Source: Leptodactylus fallax (lineage: Eukaryota > Chordata > Amphibia > Anura > Leptodactylidae). From it: a stretch of 64,000 bases of DNA. Shown here one piece after another: positions 11,191-22,850 of the stretch. Every line of letters starts with the position of its first letter. Position 1 is the first letter of the stretch. The stretch covers positions 4,819,501 through 4,883,500 of the forward strand of contig CAMRHE010000028.1 of assembly GCA_947044405.1 (NCBI GenBank). Direction: 5' to 3'. The position numbers and the translations under genes were made by a program. Under the pieces are notes generated by a model. The model saw nothing but the letters and a program-made list of their open reading frames with translations, did no database searches and was not told the origin of the DNA.

Positions 11191-12044
11191 TTAGGCCTTT
11201 ACTTTAGGGCTCAAGGACACACCAAAATTATGTCTGTACAGTCACATATGGATCCCCTAGGAGTCTTTACTAGTAACCCATAGGCACCATATAGTACTTT
11301 CATAAGGCAATATATTCTTATATGGCTCCTGGTGCATTTCTTTACCCACCACCGGAGGTGGATATAGGGTACATAGGGATCCAGTACTTCATAGCTAACT
11401 GTTACTGCTGCCTACTACATAAGGGGGCGCTCTATACTGAGATATTGCAAAACAAGGGGTCTATAGCTGTTCTTGTACAGGAATGTCAGCTGTATCTGCC
11501 CACCCCTCCTGCTGTCTCTCTGTGCACGCTGACATAACATCCTTGCATGACCAGCGAATCATCCCGACATGTCATCACTATGGATGCAGAATAGAATAGG
11601 AGCAGTGATACCATATTGATAGGGTAATGTTCATGTAACGTTATGGTGTTTTTGGAAGATTTTTAAATCCCACAAACATAAAAATGAAAGATTGCCGGTT
11701 TATATCTAGTCTATAAATTTATACCCCTATCCAAAATCCTCCTTACCCCAGCATGAAACCTCCAAATGCTGCTGAGGCATGGAATAGTTTGTACAGCCCC
11801 GTAAAAAACGTAGCGAGGTTTAAGTGTCCACCATTGATTAGCGTTCATCTTATCGATAAAACTATTAACATTTATGGAGCTCAAAAGGTTGAGTCCGATT
11901 ATAAGGATGTTAGGAAGTAATTGAGCTTCAAGACTGAGAATTACAATGTGATGATCTCCTCTGTCTCAGTCATGTGTACCATGGGTAATGCAAAGTGTGG
12001 TATCTGACATGGTAACCTAATAAAGTATGTTACAACCCATAAAA
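11191..12044. other. Intergenic, unremarkable
   Basis: No tandem repeat, foldback or domain-bearing frame seen. AAGGGGGCGC at about 11421-11430 is a partial CTCF-like core only. Confidence 0.4.
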
Positions 12045-12125
12045 AAGGGGGTTGTATATCATGTGGGGGCTAAAAAAAGGCAAGTGTTATACTATTTGGG
12101 GGCCAAATAAAGGAGTTTTTTGATC
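12045..12125 (-). repeat. Antisense fragment of the C-rich minisatellite family
   Basis: GTGGGGGCTAAAAAA and TACTATTTGGGGGCCA are, read on the minus strand, the GGCCCCCA-then-AGTAT units of the family at 2105 and 10500. Confidence 0.55.
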
Positions 12126-12639
12126 TGCCAATGGGGGGTCATGTCCTAATTAGGCGGCCCCATCACGCAACCAGAGATAGCCAGGTTGGGTATCTTTTTT
12201 ATGTTGAGGGGGCGCCTTTTTATAATTCGCCTCAGGCAGCAGAGAAGCGAGATTCACCCCTAGATGCGGCTCCACTTCTGCAGCCACGTGAACACTGGGG
12301 CCAAAAACTGCATGAGCTGCTGGGTCCTAGAGGACAGATCAGATACGATCTGAAGTACAGTTTAGGGAGCTGCATTCCTCCTGTAACTGGGGCTGATGTA
12401 TCAGCCCAAGTTCTAGGAGAAATTACTCCCCCCCCCCCAAAAAAAAAAAAAAAAAAAATGGAAGCTAATATGGCCCTCCCCCCAAAAAAGGTCTATTATG
12501 ACCTTACAGTGGGGACACAATGTACAAAAATGAAATAAATTAACAAAAAAGTCCCCGCCACTACCACTCCCATGTCACAGGTTCTAGCCCCATCCCGCCC
12601 CCATCAACACAACAAGTGTCACCTAGGTAAAAATAACCA
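12126..12639. other. Intergenic with C/A homopolymer run
   Basis: C11 at 12428-12438 followed by A20 at 12439-12458 may be the tail of an old retroposed sequence, but no source is recognisable upstream. The 135-residue frame at 12131-12538 reads through this homopolymer and is not credible. Confidence 0.45.
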
Positions 12640-13199
12640 TAACAGAGAGGGAAAATTATTTTAAATTATTTTTTTACTAGTATATTTTGCTATTAATATA
12701 AAAAAAAATGTGTGAAACAGACTGTTTCCCCCTCTTTTTTGTTTCCATTTTTTTTCAGATATTAAAATAAAGAAAAAAACATAGAAAAATAAAAACATCA
12801 TAAAAATAAACCCTAAATATCACCGATAAAAGAAGCAAAAATTATTTGAATAACTCAAAAGGAATAAAATGTTGTAGCTTTCAAAACCACATGAACGAAA
12901 ATATGTCTGGTCCTGAACTGGTTAAAAAAAGCTAAATGGAGTCTGTCAGGTCCAAAATGCCTCGCAAACCAGTAATAGTGCCATGTAGGGGCCTTTAGTA
13001 GGAGCAGAAACTTACCTGTGTGGCCACAAACAATGCAGAGATAATCATCATACTCATTATATGGATATGCAAATCAGCCTGCGAGTGCCTTGGAGGCGGG
13101 GCCTGACCTGCAAGCTTTACCTACAGACTGCTGCAAGTGCTCCGCTTCTCCTCTGGAGCATTTGCTATGGGGCCATATTCATTGAGATCTAAGGGGTAA
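12640..13199. repeat. AT-rich dispersed repeats
   Basis: 12640-12930 is A/T-rich text of interspersed-repeat character ending TGGTCCTGAACTGGTTA. From about 12947 GGAGTCTGTCAGGTCC followed by ATATGCAAATCAGCCTG and GGAGGCGGGGCCTGACC looks like a separate frog MITE type. Boundaries uncertain. Confidence 0.4.
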
Positions 13200-13204
13200 C
13201 TATG

Positions 13205-13400
13205 GATAATGGAAGGGGATGTGGAAAACTGACTGCACCTCTATTACAGTACTGTGACATCATAACACCTGTTTGTGACATCACTATAATTCCTTTCTTT
13301 ATATGCTATGTACACAGTGATCTTTTTGTCAGTGCATCATCCCTGGGCTATGATGTCATGGTCCATGTACTATGACATCACTGTGTACATTGCCTACATA
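13205..13400 (+). repeat. Dispersed repeat that seeded the 31-bp satellite
   Basis: GTGGAAAACTGACTGCACC followed by CTATTACAGTACTGTGACATC closely matches the left edge of the satellite at 21721-21770 (GGAAAACTGATTGCACC, then CTGTACTGTGACATC). Here the tandem expansion is absent; only two or three loose GTGACATCAC motifs follow. Confidence 0.65.
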
Positions 13401-14465
13401 GGAGGTTTTAGCAGGGGTCTATACCAGGATGTGGAGTGGTCTATGAGTGATAATGCCTATATAGCTTATACATAGTATCACTAGATGTAATTCCAGAGTA
13501 TTTCGTTTTTCGCGTTTGGTGTAATATTGTACCAGTTCTAATGTGGACCCCGCTGCGGCTTCCTGCTATGTAGTAAACACAGTGAAGGGTTTGAGGTCAG
13601 AGGAAAGGACTTACATTTCACATCTATTGAATTTCACAAAAGGTCATTTTTAATAGTAAAAACATGGCCTGCGCCACTCACTACATTTCCCCAGTGATCG
13701 GGGCCTATTTCACACTCAGCTGTGATTGCTTTGTATCACGCTGTGAAATGTTCTCCAGTGTTTTCCTGCAGACAGGCGATGCATTTTATAGACGTTTCAT
13801 CGCTTGCAGGAAAAAGGGGTCAATGCACCGAAGAAAAAAGTCCGGGTAATTTTACATAAACGTCTGCAAATTTGCAGACTAGGACTAATGCGAGCTGATA
13901 ATATAGCGAGAGGATGAAGTAAACAATGTAGGAGTAAAGATGGGAGTCCGCCTGCAGGAGGTCAGCCAAAGGCTTTGTATGGAAAGGACAAATAATGGAT
14001 GACAAATGAGCAGCCCCATAGTCAGTGTCATAGAAGAAGACACAGCGCGCCTTCACCTTATAATGTTAAGAGGTTCTGGAACCACCATTGTAAATAGAAG
14101 ATATTATAAATGGAGTCCAAATATAGGGAGAAACTGGATGTGAAGCCCCAAAATGTCACCCTAAAGTAATAAAAAAATAAAACTAATGAAATATTAGATA
14201 AGTAAGACAGAGCAAAACCTTACATGTAAAAGTAAGAAATAGCTGCTGGAAGATGCAAGTAACTTCTTTATGCAAGAACAGGAGCTTATTCAGTCCTGTA
14301 CAGTGCACAGTGCACCCAAAAAACAACACAAAGCTACCCACACCTGGTGTCCGAAGAGCAGCTCATCTCGGCATAGATGGATAGCAGTATAAGCATGTGG
14401 TACCGCACTGTACTGTAGAGAGGCGCTACTAGACCGCATGTACTTCAGAAAAAAAAAACATTAAG
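13401..14465. other. Intergenic, no feature recognised
   Basis: No coding domain, tandem array or clean foldback. Frames at 13664-13849 and 13820-14056 carry no motif. Confidence 0.4.
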
Positions 14466-14575
14466 CAGCAAGTTCAGAACTGTCAGATGTCACAGTACAG
14501 AGATAATACACACAGTGATGTCACAGTACAGAGATAATATATACAGTATTGTCACAGTGTAGACTTTGTGCATTA
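14466..14575 (-). repeat. Short antisense copy of the 31-bp satellite unit
   Basis: GATGTCACAGTACAGAGATA recurs with about 31-bp spacing, followed by a diverged GTATTGTCACAGTG. This is two to three units of the satellite at 21753-22850 on the opposite strand. Confidence 0.75.
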
Positions 14576-16654
14576 GCACCACATGGGCGAACTGTGTTTA
14601 GGTGAGCCCTAGGACAGGAATTGATGGGAGTGATGACAATTTGTACACTGCCACAGAATGGACTTTGTGTTAGCATAACATGAGCAAATGGTATTTATGT
14701 CAGTAAATTTTAACATAGTAAACTCTACCAAAAAAGGCTGACCTGTTACCTACATGTTCCTACGGTACTGGCAGCTTATAATTCAAAGGTAACAGGGTTA
14801 CTGAAAAATATGGATAAGAAAGAATAATTATAATGTGAATAAAATAATAATACAGGCTAAAGACAACCATCTGCAGCTTCTGCTCAACTATCCCTTTCTT
14901 TGAGTGGCCCCTTAATATTTTGGAAACTAGCGGAGGACATTGTATTCATTAGCGTGGGCCCTCCTGAGGTGCTGATGCAGTTTGGATTCTGCCACAACTT
15001 GAAGATCTAGAGGGATGGTGATTTCCCTTACCATAGATCCGGTTTCGACTCTGTACATTAGCACTGCTTGGGCGAACTGTATTTAGACATTTAGGTAGTG
15101 AGCCCTAATGGGAACCGGAATTGACATGAGTGATGACCATTGGCCAATTTGTGAGTCAACAAGTGTTGGATCTTGATTGTGATTGATTTACAATGTAATG
15201 TAATTGTGGTAGAAATGATGATGTATTCTAAAAAAAATTAGTTTAGATTGTAATTTCTTGTGTTTGCACTCTCTATACCCACTTAATTTGGCAGTAAGTA
15301 ACTCTACACTCATTCTACACTTCCATACTGCTTATCATTTTTACTCACCTTCCCTGGGCCTCCACTTAATACTGTATACTCGGGTTCTGAGGGGACCCCA
15401 GAGTATAATAATGGTTCATGGGTGACAAATCCGAAAACCTGTGCTTTTTGAAAAATTCGTGTTTGGGGCTTTGGCCCTGCTACAGGAAACTCCTTAGGCC
15501 GTGGAGGCAAATCAGTGCATGGCCAAGAAAGCAAATGGTTGCATTGCACATGTAGAAATCAGGCTCCCAAAAAAAGTGGTGACCTCCTGGACTCACAGAA
15601 GAGGAGGAAAATTTGTAGCAGTCTCTTTAAATGTGACTTGGACACTGTATGTACCAGCCACATCCAAAAAGGAGGCATGGGCAGCAAATAGGAGACATGG
15701 TTTCACCCAGTTGTTGTTCCCCTGTACATACCCCATTGAATGTTGGCAAGAACGTCTGGGGGTCTGGACACATTTGTCCACCCGTTAGATGTGTTACTGG
15801 GGGGATCTGGGTTATATTTGGCACCTCTAAAACCAGACCTGCTTGAATGAATGACATCACAGACTAGATACATTTCATTCAGTGGATACATGTCATATTG
15901 TATCTAGGACGAATAATTTACCGTACCGCACTGATGGTAAATGTAATACTGTCCTGCAGTGGCCGAGAGATGATGATCTAGGATGGAAGGCATAAAGCGG
16001 GGCTGGTCCGTACTTGAGTGTTTTATGCCTTCTTACGGCCTGAAATATATCAATGTTATTTTTATCTCTTTCCTTAACAACCACTTAAACCCTATTTATT
16101 TAACGCTCCATAAAATGTGTAACAGAAGATTAAATTCAGCACGTTTATAGCCGCGAGAAGCGCCGGCCCAAGTATTCTCGTAAGAAGGGAATCATCTCTG
16201 TAATATCTGTCTCTTAGAATGAATGGGAATGAATTACACAAATGATGTCATTTTGTAGGAAAAGTGGGAACACAACAAGGCTGGGGCTCTATGAAGGAAC
16301 GTACACATGTATTATAGAGCGAGCCCCATACTGAAATGTAGAAAGGACCCCCAGTGATGTCTTATAATCTCCCAGGTGTTATATTAATATAGTGCTCATT
16401 CTGGACATTAAGACTGGCTTATAGTACGCCCGTCATAATGAACGGTATTGTTGGCGTGAAGTGCGCAAAAATGGCACACCACTTTATAATGTTGGTGCAT
16501 CTCAGGTAGTCTGTGCACCAGACATTAACATCGACTCCAGTTAGGGGCTGGTGTACATTTTAGCCATTTGCGCCAGTAAATTTGTTAGGGGGCAAAGGCC
16601 CATCCCCTTCCAGCCCGTGTACCAAAAATTTCTACTTTTAACATGCCTTGTAGG
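14576..16654. other. Intergenic with old repeats
   Basis: 15360-15480 (GACCCCAGAGTATAATAATG, then a block with CGAAAACCTG) matches 50095-50235 in content and order, so both are copies of one dispersed family. The rest shows no gene. The cluster of overlapping short frames at 15500-15890 on both strands has no domain and is taken as chance. Confidence 0.45.
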
Positions 16655-16730
16655 AATCAGCCCCCATATAGTGCCCCCATGTATAACACAATGGCCCCTG
16701 CATTTAACATAATGGCCCCCACACCCAGAG
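16655..16730 (+). repeat. Short fragment of the C-rich minisatellite family
   Basis: GCCCCCATATAGTGCCCCC, ACACAATGGCCCC and CATAATGGCCCCCACAC are three loose units of the family at 2105 and 10500. Confidence 0.6.
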
Positions 16731-16898
16731 ATGTCTATATTACATGCACACTGCATGCAGGTCCCCCTGCTTGGGGCGGACACCCACACATGGCCACGGG
16801 TAACATCTTTACTTTCGAAGTGCAATGAGCATGTCCATTAATAGAGATGGAGTCGCTCATTGCAGTTAGGGGCGCCCAACCAACCCTGTCAGATCCCA

Positions 16899-17200
16899 TA
16901 AAGCTGACCATACACATGAGATAATAGTCAGTGGAAATATTGACAAACAATCATTTAAAAAATAACTTTTACAATGGCCGGCGGCCGACTTCTGTCTGTC
17001 AAAAAATGTGTCATGTGCATGGCATGATAATCCGGATTGGGCCGATCATCTGCATTTTGCACAAACTCATTTTTTACTTTTATCGGTGATCGGGCAGTTG
17101 CATATGTTGATGGCAGGATCGCTCGTACAACAGGTCCCATTATTATCGATTGTTCGGCAGCATCGTGGTTGACTTTTATCTTGTGTATGGCCAGCTTTAA
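16899..17200. mobile_element. Foldback MITE with AGCTGGCCATACACA ends
   Basis: Left end TAAAGCTGACCATACACA is the complement of right end TGTGTATGGCCAGCTTTA, with one mismatch. The interior is partly mirrored. The right TTAA is intact; the left reads ATAA. About 300 bp, non-coding; superfamily likely of the TTAA type. Confidence 0.75.
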
Positions 17201-17238
17201 GACACCAAAGCAAGAATCCCTATGACATGCACCGCACC

Positions 17239-17731
17239 TTAAAGGGAATCTGTCAGGGCAATTTGGGACACTAAACCACCCACACTTCCATATGGACCTG
17301 GGGTTTAGTGTCCCAAATCACCTTGTTATAACGCAATCCATGGCCCCATTAATAATAAAAAATCTTTATACTCGCCCTGCCGCTGTACTCCCCGCGCCTG
17401 CGCAGTTCTTCAATGAATCCAGAGGAGTACTCCTCAGCTTCAGTGCGCATGCGCCGCAATTACGTAGTGAAGCCGGGGGGCCCTCTTGGGCTTCACTGAA
17501 GAACAGCGCAGGCGCCGGGAGGCGTGCCAACGAAGAATCTCATGAATAACCCGGACTGTTCTCGCCAAACAGCATCGATCGGACCCTTCTCTAGGTAAGT
17601 ATAAAGGTTTTTTATTTTTAATGCACCTGCGGATTGCATTACAACAGGGCGATTTGGGACACTAAACCCCAGGTCTATAAGGACCTGTGGGTGGTTTAGT
17701 GTCCCAGATTGACCTGACAGATTCCCTTTAA
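17239..17731. mobile_element. T2-type MITE, full length, with CpG-rich palindromic core
   Basis: TTAA at 17239-17242 leads AGGGAATCTGTCAGG and the complement ends in TTAA at 17728-17731 (493 bp). Long arms of about 95 bp share TTTGGGACACTAAACC and the mirrored CAGGTC blocks. The core (17375-17525) is unusually CpG-rich and itself palindromic, with GCCTGCGCAGTTCTTCA mirrored later. It contains TGCGCATGCGC at 17444-17454, the NRF1 core palindrome. The ends fit the T2 motif TTAAAGGRR known from Xenopus. Confidence 0.85.
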
Positions 17732-18435
17732 GCCCAGGTGCTAGGCATATCACAGTGTAGCAATTTTGCACAGAGTCTTCTTTTAAAATGTATATATTAG
17801 ATATTCTATGGCTGTACCTTTAACCAAGGCTGCTGGATTGGTGGCCTGCAGGCTGGATGTGGGGTTCGATCTTTATTCCGTCCCTCACAAGACAGCTGCA
17901 CAGATTCCCACATTTCATATTTTTCCTTTTCACATTTCGGTTCTGTTTCCTAACACTGTCTCATTTATCCAGCAGGGGGCCCCATTAAAGCAATGGATAG
18001 AAGATTTGTTTGGCATATTTGACTTCAATGTAACAATAACAATTATTTGCTAAGATTGTGTATACGCCGCAGTGATCCATTTATAGACGTGCAGGGCATA
18101 CATGTGAAATGCACCTGGTAGAAAGGAGTGTATGAGACACGTGCGGGGGCCGAGGATTAATCGCTAGGAAGATTCTGGAATTATTTAGCAGTGTTTTATC
18201 AGTGTTTAGTGATTTACTTAAAGTTCTACACTGTTCTAATATACATCGGAGGATTCTCAATCCCTGCACCACAGAAATGTAGAGTCAAAAAGTTTTTTAT
18301 CACAACATATTCCATTTTTATGAAATGGGTGGCAAAGTGTCACAATCTCACTCCAGTAGGGGGCGACATAGAAAATGAAGTAACCTTTTAGGACAGGAGG
18401 GAATATGTTGGCAATGTTTTTTGTTTTTTTCTAAC
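17732..18435. other. Intergenic with half of an inverted repeat pair
   Basis: 18240-18355 (GGATTCTCAATCCCTGCACC through the GTGTCACAATC block) is the reverse complement, with divergence, of 19905-20030. CCAGTAGGGGGCGA at 18353-18366 matches the CTCF consensus at 13 of 14 positions. Confidence 0.5.
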
Positions 18436-18830
18436 CTGTTTTTATTTTCTGATTGCAGATTTTTTTAATTCTCCTTTCTATACATGATTATGGGGGCGGC
18501 CATCTTGCCTGAGCTTATCCTCTCCTCTATTAACAGCATTTAGTGATCTGCTTTACAGCATAGCCATGGCCATAGGTAGCAATAGTCTGGAGCCGTCTCA
18601 TTGAGGTCTATGGGACAATTTATTTAGACATAGTCTGTGCAGGGAGGGGGAGGAGATAAGGTGTGACATCATCTATTGTCAGTAGTGATGTAATGATGGG
18701 TCAGTGGAGTTAACTATATGTTCTATTGTAATCCAGTATGTGATGTATATGTGGTGACACCTACAAAATTGGTGCCAGTTTATTATTAGGCTTTGTGGCC
18801 AGACTTAAAATTGCATGATATAGACAGAGA
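18436..18830 (+). mobile_element. T2-type MITE, internal and partial copy
   Basis: GGCGGCCATCTTGCCTGAGC, TTAACAGCATTTAGTGATC and GACATCATCTATTGTCAG appear in the same order at 58434-58935, and on the opposite strand in 60204-60894. The terminal TTAAAGG ends are lost here. Confidence 0.75.
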
Positions 18831-19680
18831 TGGACTGGCAAAGCAGATTCCCAGTGTGCCAGTAGGTACTATCAAAAAATACTTAGTCTTGACAAGAGTA
18901 TTTAGATATAGGATAGCAAACTGAATTTCTGCCCCAACTGCAGAATTTCTGCCCCAGCTATAAAAACAGACATGGTTTGTAACAGAGACCAGAACGCTGC
19001 GCAGGCGCCATTATATGATGTCATCAGTGCTCAGTGGACTCCATTGCCTTTATATAGAGTCCAGCAAGGTTTTTTTGTGGTTGGCATCATTTACCAGGAA
19101 GAACAGCACTGCGGACTTTATACAGTGTGAACAGAACCTTACTACATTATAACATAGAAAGCAATGGCATTAATATGTCATCTTGTCCATAGCCAGACCG
19201 GCTCTGAGATCTACCTTCTGTACATGGTAATACATTGCTAGCTTTGCTTTGTTTCCCTGCCCCTGTTCCTGTCCAGCCTGACATTGCTAAATTGGGTGTC
19301 TCCGAAGACACAAATGATGTTCTTGGAATCCTGCAATAACAAGGCTTAAAATCTCATCAGGTCAAGATTGTTTCTGGGGCTGTAGTCGCTCCTTTCCACG
19401 TTCCTCGAATTATGAGCGGATTTCTTGGAAAGGTCACTAAGTCGGTGGAGACGCACAAGGTTCATTGATGTTTACATGCTGGAGTTTCTATAACCCCAGG
19501 AGACAGGAAGGGGCTGGGTGTCCGCTCAGACCTATCGCTGTTTACCTGCTAGTGTATAGACTTGGTTATCAGTTACATAATAGATACAAATCAAGAAGCT
19601 CAGTGTTTGGAATCTCTTAGGAGACCCAAGCACCCCTCTGGTACAAAATAAGACATTAGTACCAGTAGGAGCAATAGGAG
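18831..19680. other. Intergenic, no feature recognised
   Basis: Appears mostly single copy in the window, no coding domain. 19200-19640 has no repeat signature. Confidence 0.4.
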
Positions 19681-19684
19681 AGCC

Positions 19685-20060
19685 TTAAAGGGGGCCTTTC
19701 ACCAACTCCGCCGCCTCACTGATTCTGACACAGTTGGAATTTTTTCTCTAGCCCCCACCATCCCTGAGCAATCATTGCTGTTTGTTTCAGCGCAGACAAG
19801 ACATCATAATAATAGAAGATAACACCTGTATAGATAACACCACTGAGCTGTCAGTACATCACCACTGACAACTGATGATGTCACAATTTATTTACTCCGC
19901 CTCCTTGGAGTAAGATTGTGACACTTTCCCATCCATTTCTTCAAAAATGGAATGTGTTGTAAAAAAAAAATCCCTATTTTGCAACTTTTTGACTTCTGTG
20001 GTGCAGGGACTGAGAATCCGCCAATCCCGGTTGTCATAAATAGATAAAAATGGCGATACC
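19685..20060 (-). mobile_element. T2-type MITE fragments, antisense
   Basis: 19685 carries a T2-like end (TTAAAGGGGGCCTTTCACC). 19805-19890 repeats the ATAGAAGATAACACC and TGATGATGTCAC order seen in the 60204 element. 19905-20030 pairs with 18240-18355 as an inverted copy. The mosaic suggests several overlapping insertions. Confidence 0.5.
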
Positions 20061-21171
20061 TTCCCTTTAATAACATCCAGGCACATCTTATCTTCTATCA
20101 TTGCTGGCATTGCAGTCGGTGGTGATATCCTGGAGTTAATGGGGCCTTGTGCTAATCCGGCATTAGACATGGCAGAGCGGCTATTAGCTCGACTACCTTT
20201 CCCATAAATAACACAGCGATTATTACTATTAGACTGGTTTTATTAACAAGCCTCCAGCCAAGCTTAGCGACATCCCCGCTGCGGCCATTACTGCTATAAG
20301 ACGGAAGAAACCTAAACTTATTATCATCCGAGGTATAGACACAGACAGAAGAGCTAGGATTCACTATGGAAACAATATACTGACCCAAAATGGGTTACAT
20401 GTAGTGTAAAGGCGGAGCGTTGATGTTGTACCGCGAGGTATCCGAGTGGTCTGACCCTGTGCCAGCTGCGGCATAATGTTAGGGTTACGCCAGGTCAAAG
20501 GCGCGCTGTATAATAGTGGCTTTCACACCTTTCCAGGTCAAGGCGAGTCCGTTCAGTGGGTCGGACCTGCGAAGTAGCCACAAGAGATCAGAGACCTAGT
20601 GTGACAGAGAGAGCGCCACCTGTGAGGACAGGAGTAATGACCAAAGTTACTGGTAAACATGTATAAGGCTACATTCACACGACCGATGGTCAAAACGGAT
20701 GTTTTGCACCCGAGGGGCGCCCATTTTCAAGGATAGTTCATATATTAGAGTGTATGGAGAGATCCGTGAAAATGGGTTAAAATAGAGATGACCTATATTT
20801 TGACGGTCATGTGAATTCACACACAGTGAAATTAATGGAGCCCTTTAAAAAACCAAAACAAAACGTCAGACGTGGTGTGAATACAGGCCAAGGGCGGGTC
20901 CATGTTCAAGTTTTCAGATGTAGTTCTTGAAGCCAAAATCATAATGATGTGGATCATAAAAACAAAAGTACAGAGAACCGGCGCTACTTCTTTTTTTTTT
21001 TCCATCCACTCCTGCATTTTCTATATAGCATGCAAAATCTGAGGCCACCTAGTGTTTATTAGCTGTAATACAAAAAAAAAAGAAATGGGTCTTCGTGGCA
21101 ATTGGGTTTTCAGCACAATAGCAGCAGAAAAATATATTGCGTGGGGGGGCTATGTCTATTATGTTAAGTAA
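20061..21171. other. Intergenic with a diverged foldback
   Basis: 20665-20825 (AAGGCTACATTCACACGACC, later ACGGTCATGTGAATTCACAC) looks like a diverged TTCACA-type MITE. 20400-20640 carries no recognised feature. Confidence 0.4.
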
Positions 21172-21440
21172 GGGTGGGTTCACACTGCAAATCCGACCTA
21201 AATGTCGGAAAACTGGATAGGGAAAGGTTTGCGACGCATTGCTTAAAAACCCATTCATTTGAATGGGTTTTTAAAGCAATGCGTGGGTGTGCGCTTACAC
21301 CCTCTGCGCCGTGAAGCTGTTTTTTTTTCCTCAGAAACAAAGTTGGACATACAGGACTTTGTTTCTGACAAAAAAAACTGGATGGACATTTGTGCAGCCT
21401 TTGTAGGAATACAAAAAGTTAAGCATGTATAGTGGCTGAC
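21172..21440 (+). mobile_element. Truncated copy of the 56816 TTCACA-type MITE
   Basis: TAA then GGGTGGGTTCACACTGC, AATCCGACCTAAATGTCGG and TGTGCGCTTACACCCTCTG follow the left arm of the element at 56816-57222 in order. The right arm is missing, so only half a copy remains. Confidence 0.7.
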
Positions 21441-21752
21441 ACACTGTCCATGGACAGCTCAGTGACTGACAGCTCCAACGCCCAATCATTGTCTCCCTTT
21501 GATGAAACGCCATTATTGATTGATGTCAGTGAGAATGAGAAGTCCCAGCTGGTAGATCAGCCCTTAGTGCACATCTAGAACAAACATAATGGAGGTAACC
21601 TCAGCGTCATGGACATAACTACCAGGGTAGAAAACATCACAGCTGCTATGGGGTCCAACACCTATACATTTCACTGAGACATGGGATGCAATAAGTAATA
21701 ACTATCGATGGAGGAAGATTGGAAAACTGATTGCACCTCCATTATATTATTC

Positions 21753-22850
21753 CTGTACTGTGACATCACTGTGTGTATTATTGCTGTACTGTGACATCAC
21801 TGTGTGTATTATCCCTGTACTGTGACATCACTGTGTGTATTATCCCTGTACTGTGACATCACTGTGTGTATTATCCCTGTACTGTGACATCACTGTGTGT
21901 ATTATCTCTGTACTGTGACATCACTGTGTGTATTATCCCTGTACTGTGACATCACTGTGTGTATTATCTCTGTACTGTGACATCACTGTGTGTATTATCC
22001 CTGTACTGTGACATCACTATGTATATTATCCCTGTACTGTGACATCACTGTGTGTATTATCCCTGTACTGTGACATCACTGTGTGTATTATCCCTGTACT
22101 GTGACATCACTGTGTGTATTATCCCTGTACTGTGACATCACTGTGTGTATTATCTCTGTACTGTGACATCACTGTGTGTATTATCCCTGTATTGTGGCAT
22201 CACTGTGTGTATTATCTCTGTACTGTGACATCACTGTGTGTATTATCCCTGTACTGTGACATCACTGTGTGTATTATCTCTGTACTGTGACATCACTGTG
22301 TGTATTATCCCTGTACTGTGACATCACTGTGTGTATTATCCCTGTACTGTGACATCACTGTGTGTATTATCCCAGTACTGTGACATCACTGTGTGTATTA
22401 TCTCTGTACTGTGACATCACTGTGTGTATTATCCCAGTACTGTGACATCACTGTGTGTATTATCCCTGTACTGTGACATCACTGTGTGTATTATCCCTGT
22501 ACTGTGACATCACTGTGTGTATTATCTCTGTACTGTGACATCACTGTGTGTATTATCCCAGTACTGTGACATCACTGTGTGTATTATCCCTGTACTGTGA
22601 CATCACTGTGTGTATTATCCCTCTACTGTGACATCACTGTGTGTATTATCTCTGTACTGTGACATCACTGTGTGTATTATCCCTGTACTGTGACATCACT
22701 GTGTGTATTATCCCTGTACTGTGACATCACTGTGCATATTATCCCTGTACTGTGACATCACTGTGTGTATTATCTCTGTATTGTGACATCACTGTGTATA
22801 TTATCCCTGTACTGTGACATCACTGTGTGTATTATCCCTGTACTGTGACA
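21753..22850 (+). repeat. 31-bp satellite, 35 units without net length change
   Basis: The unit starts CTGTACTGTGACATCACTGT and ends GTGTATTATCC. The first start is at 21753 and the last (partial) at 22838: 1085 bp, exactly 35 x 31. Units differ mainly by substitution, with CCCTG, CTCTG and CCCAG variants interspersed. Left flank 21715-21752 matches a dispersed element that also occurs at 13205. No promoter or coding role seen. Confidence 0.97.

Noticed and set aside
12131..12538. 135-residue frame
   Set aside because: Reads through C11-A20 homopolymers and has no domain.
20425..20475. tRNA-like A box (GGTATCCGAGTGGTC)
   Set aside because: No B box, no cloverleaf pairing and no downstream terminator; likely coincidence.
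21753..22850. CRISPR-like appearance of the tandem arrays (also 39535-40018 and 61545-63664)
   Set aside because: Units are directly adjacent with no unique spacers and the genome is vertebrate.
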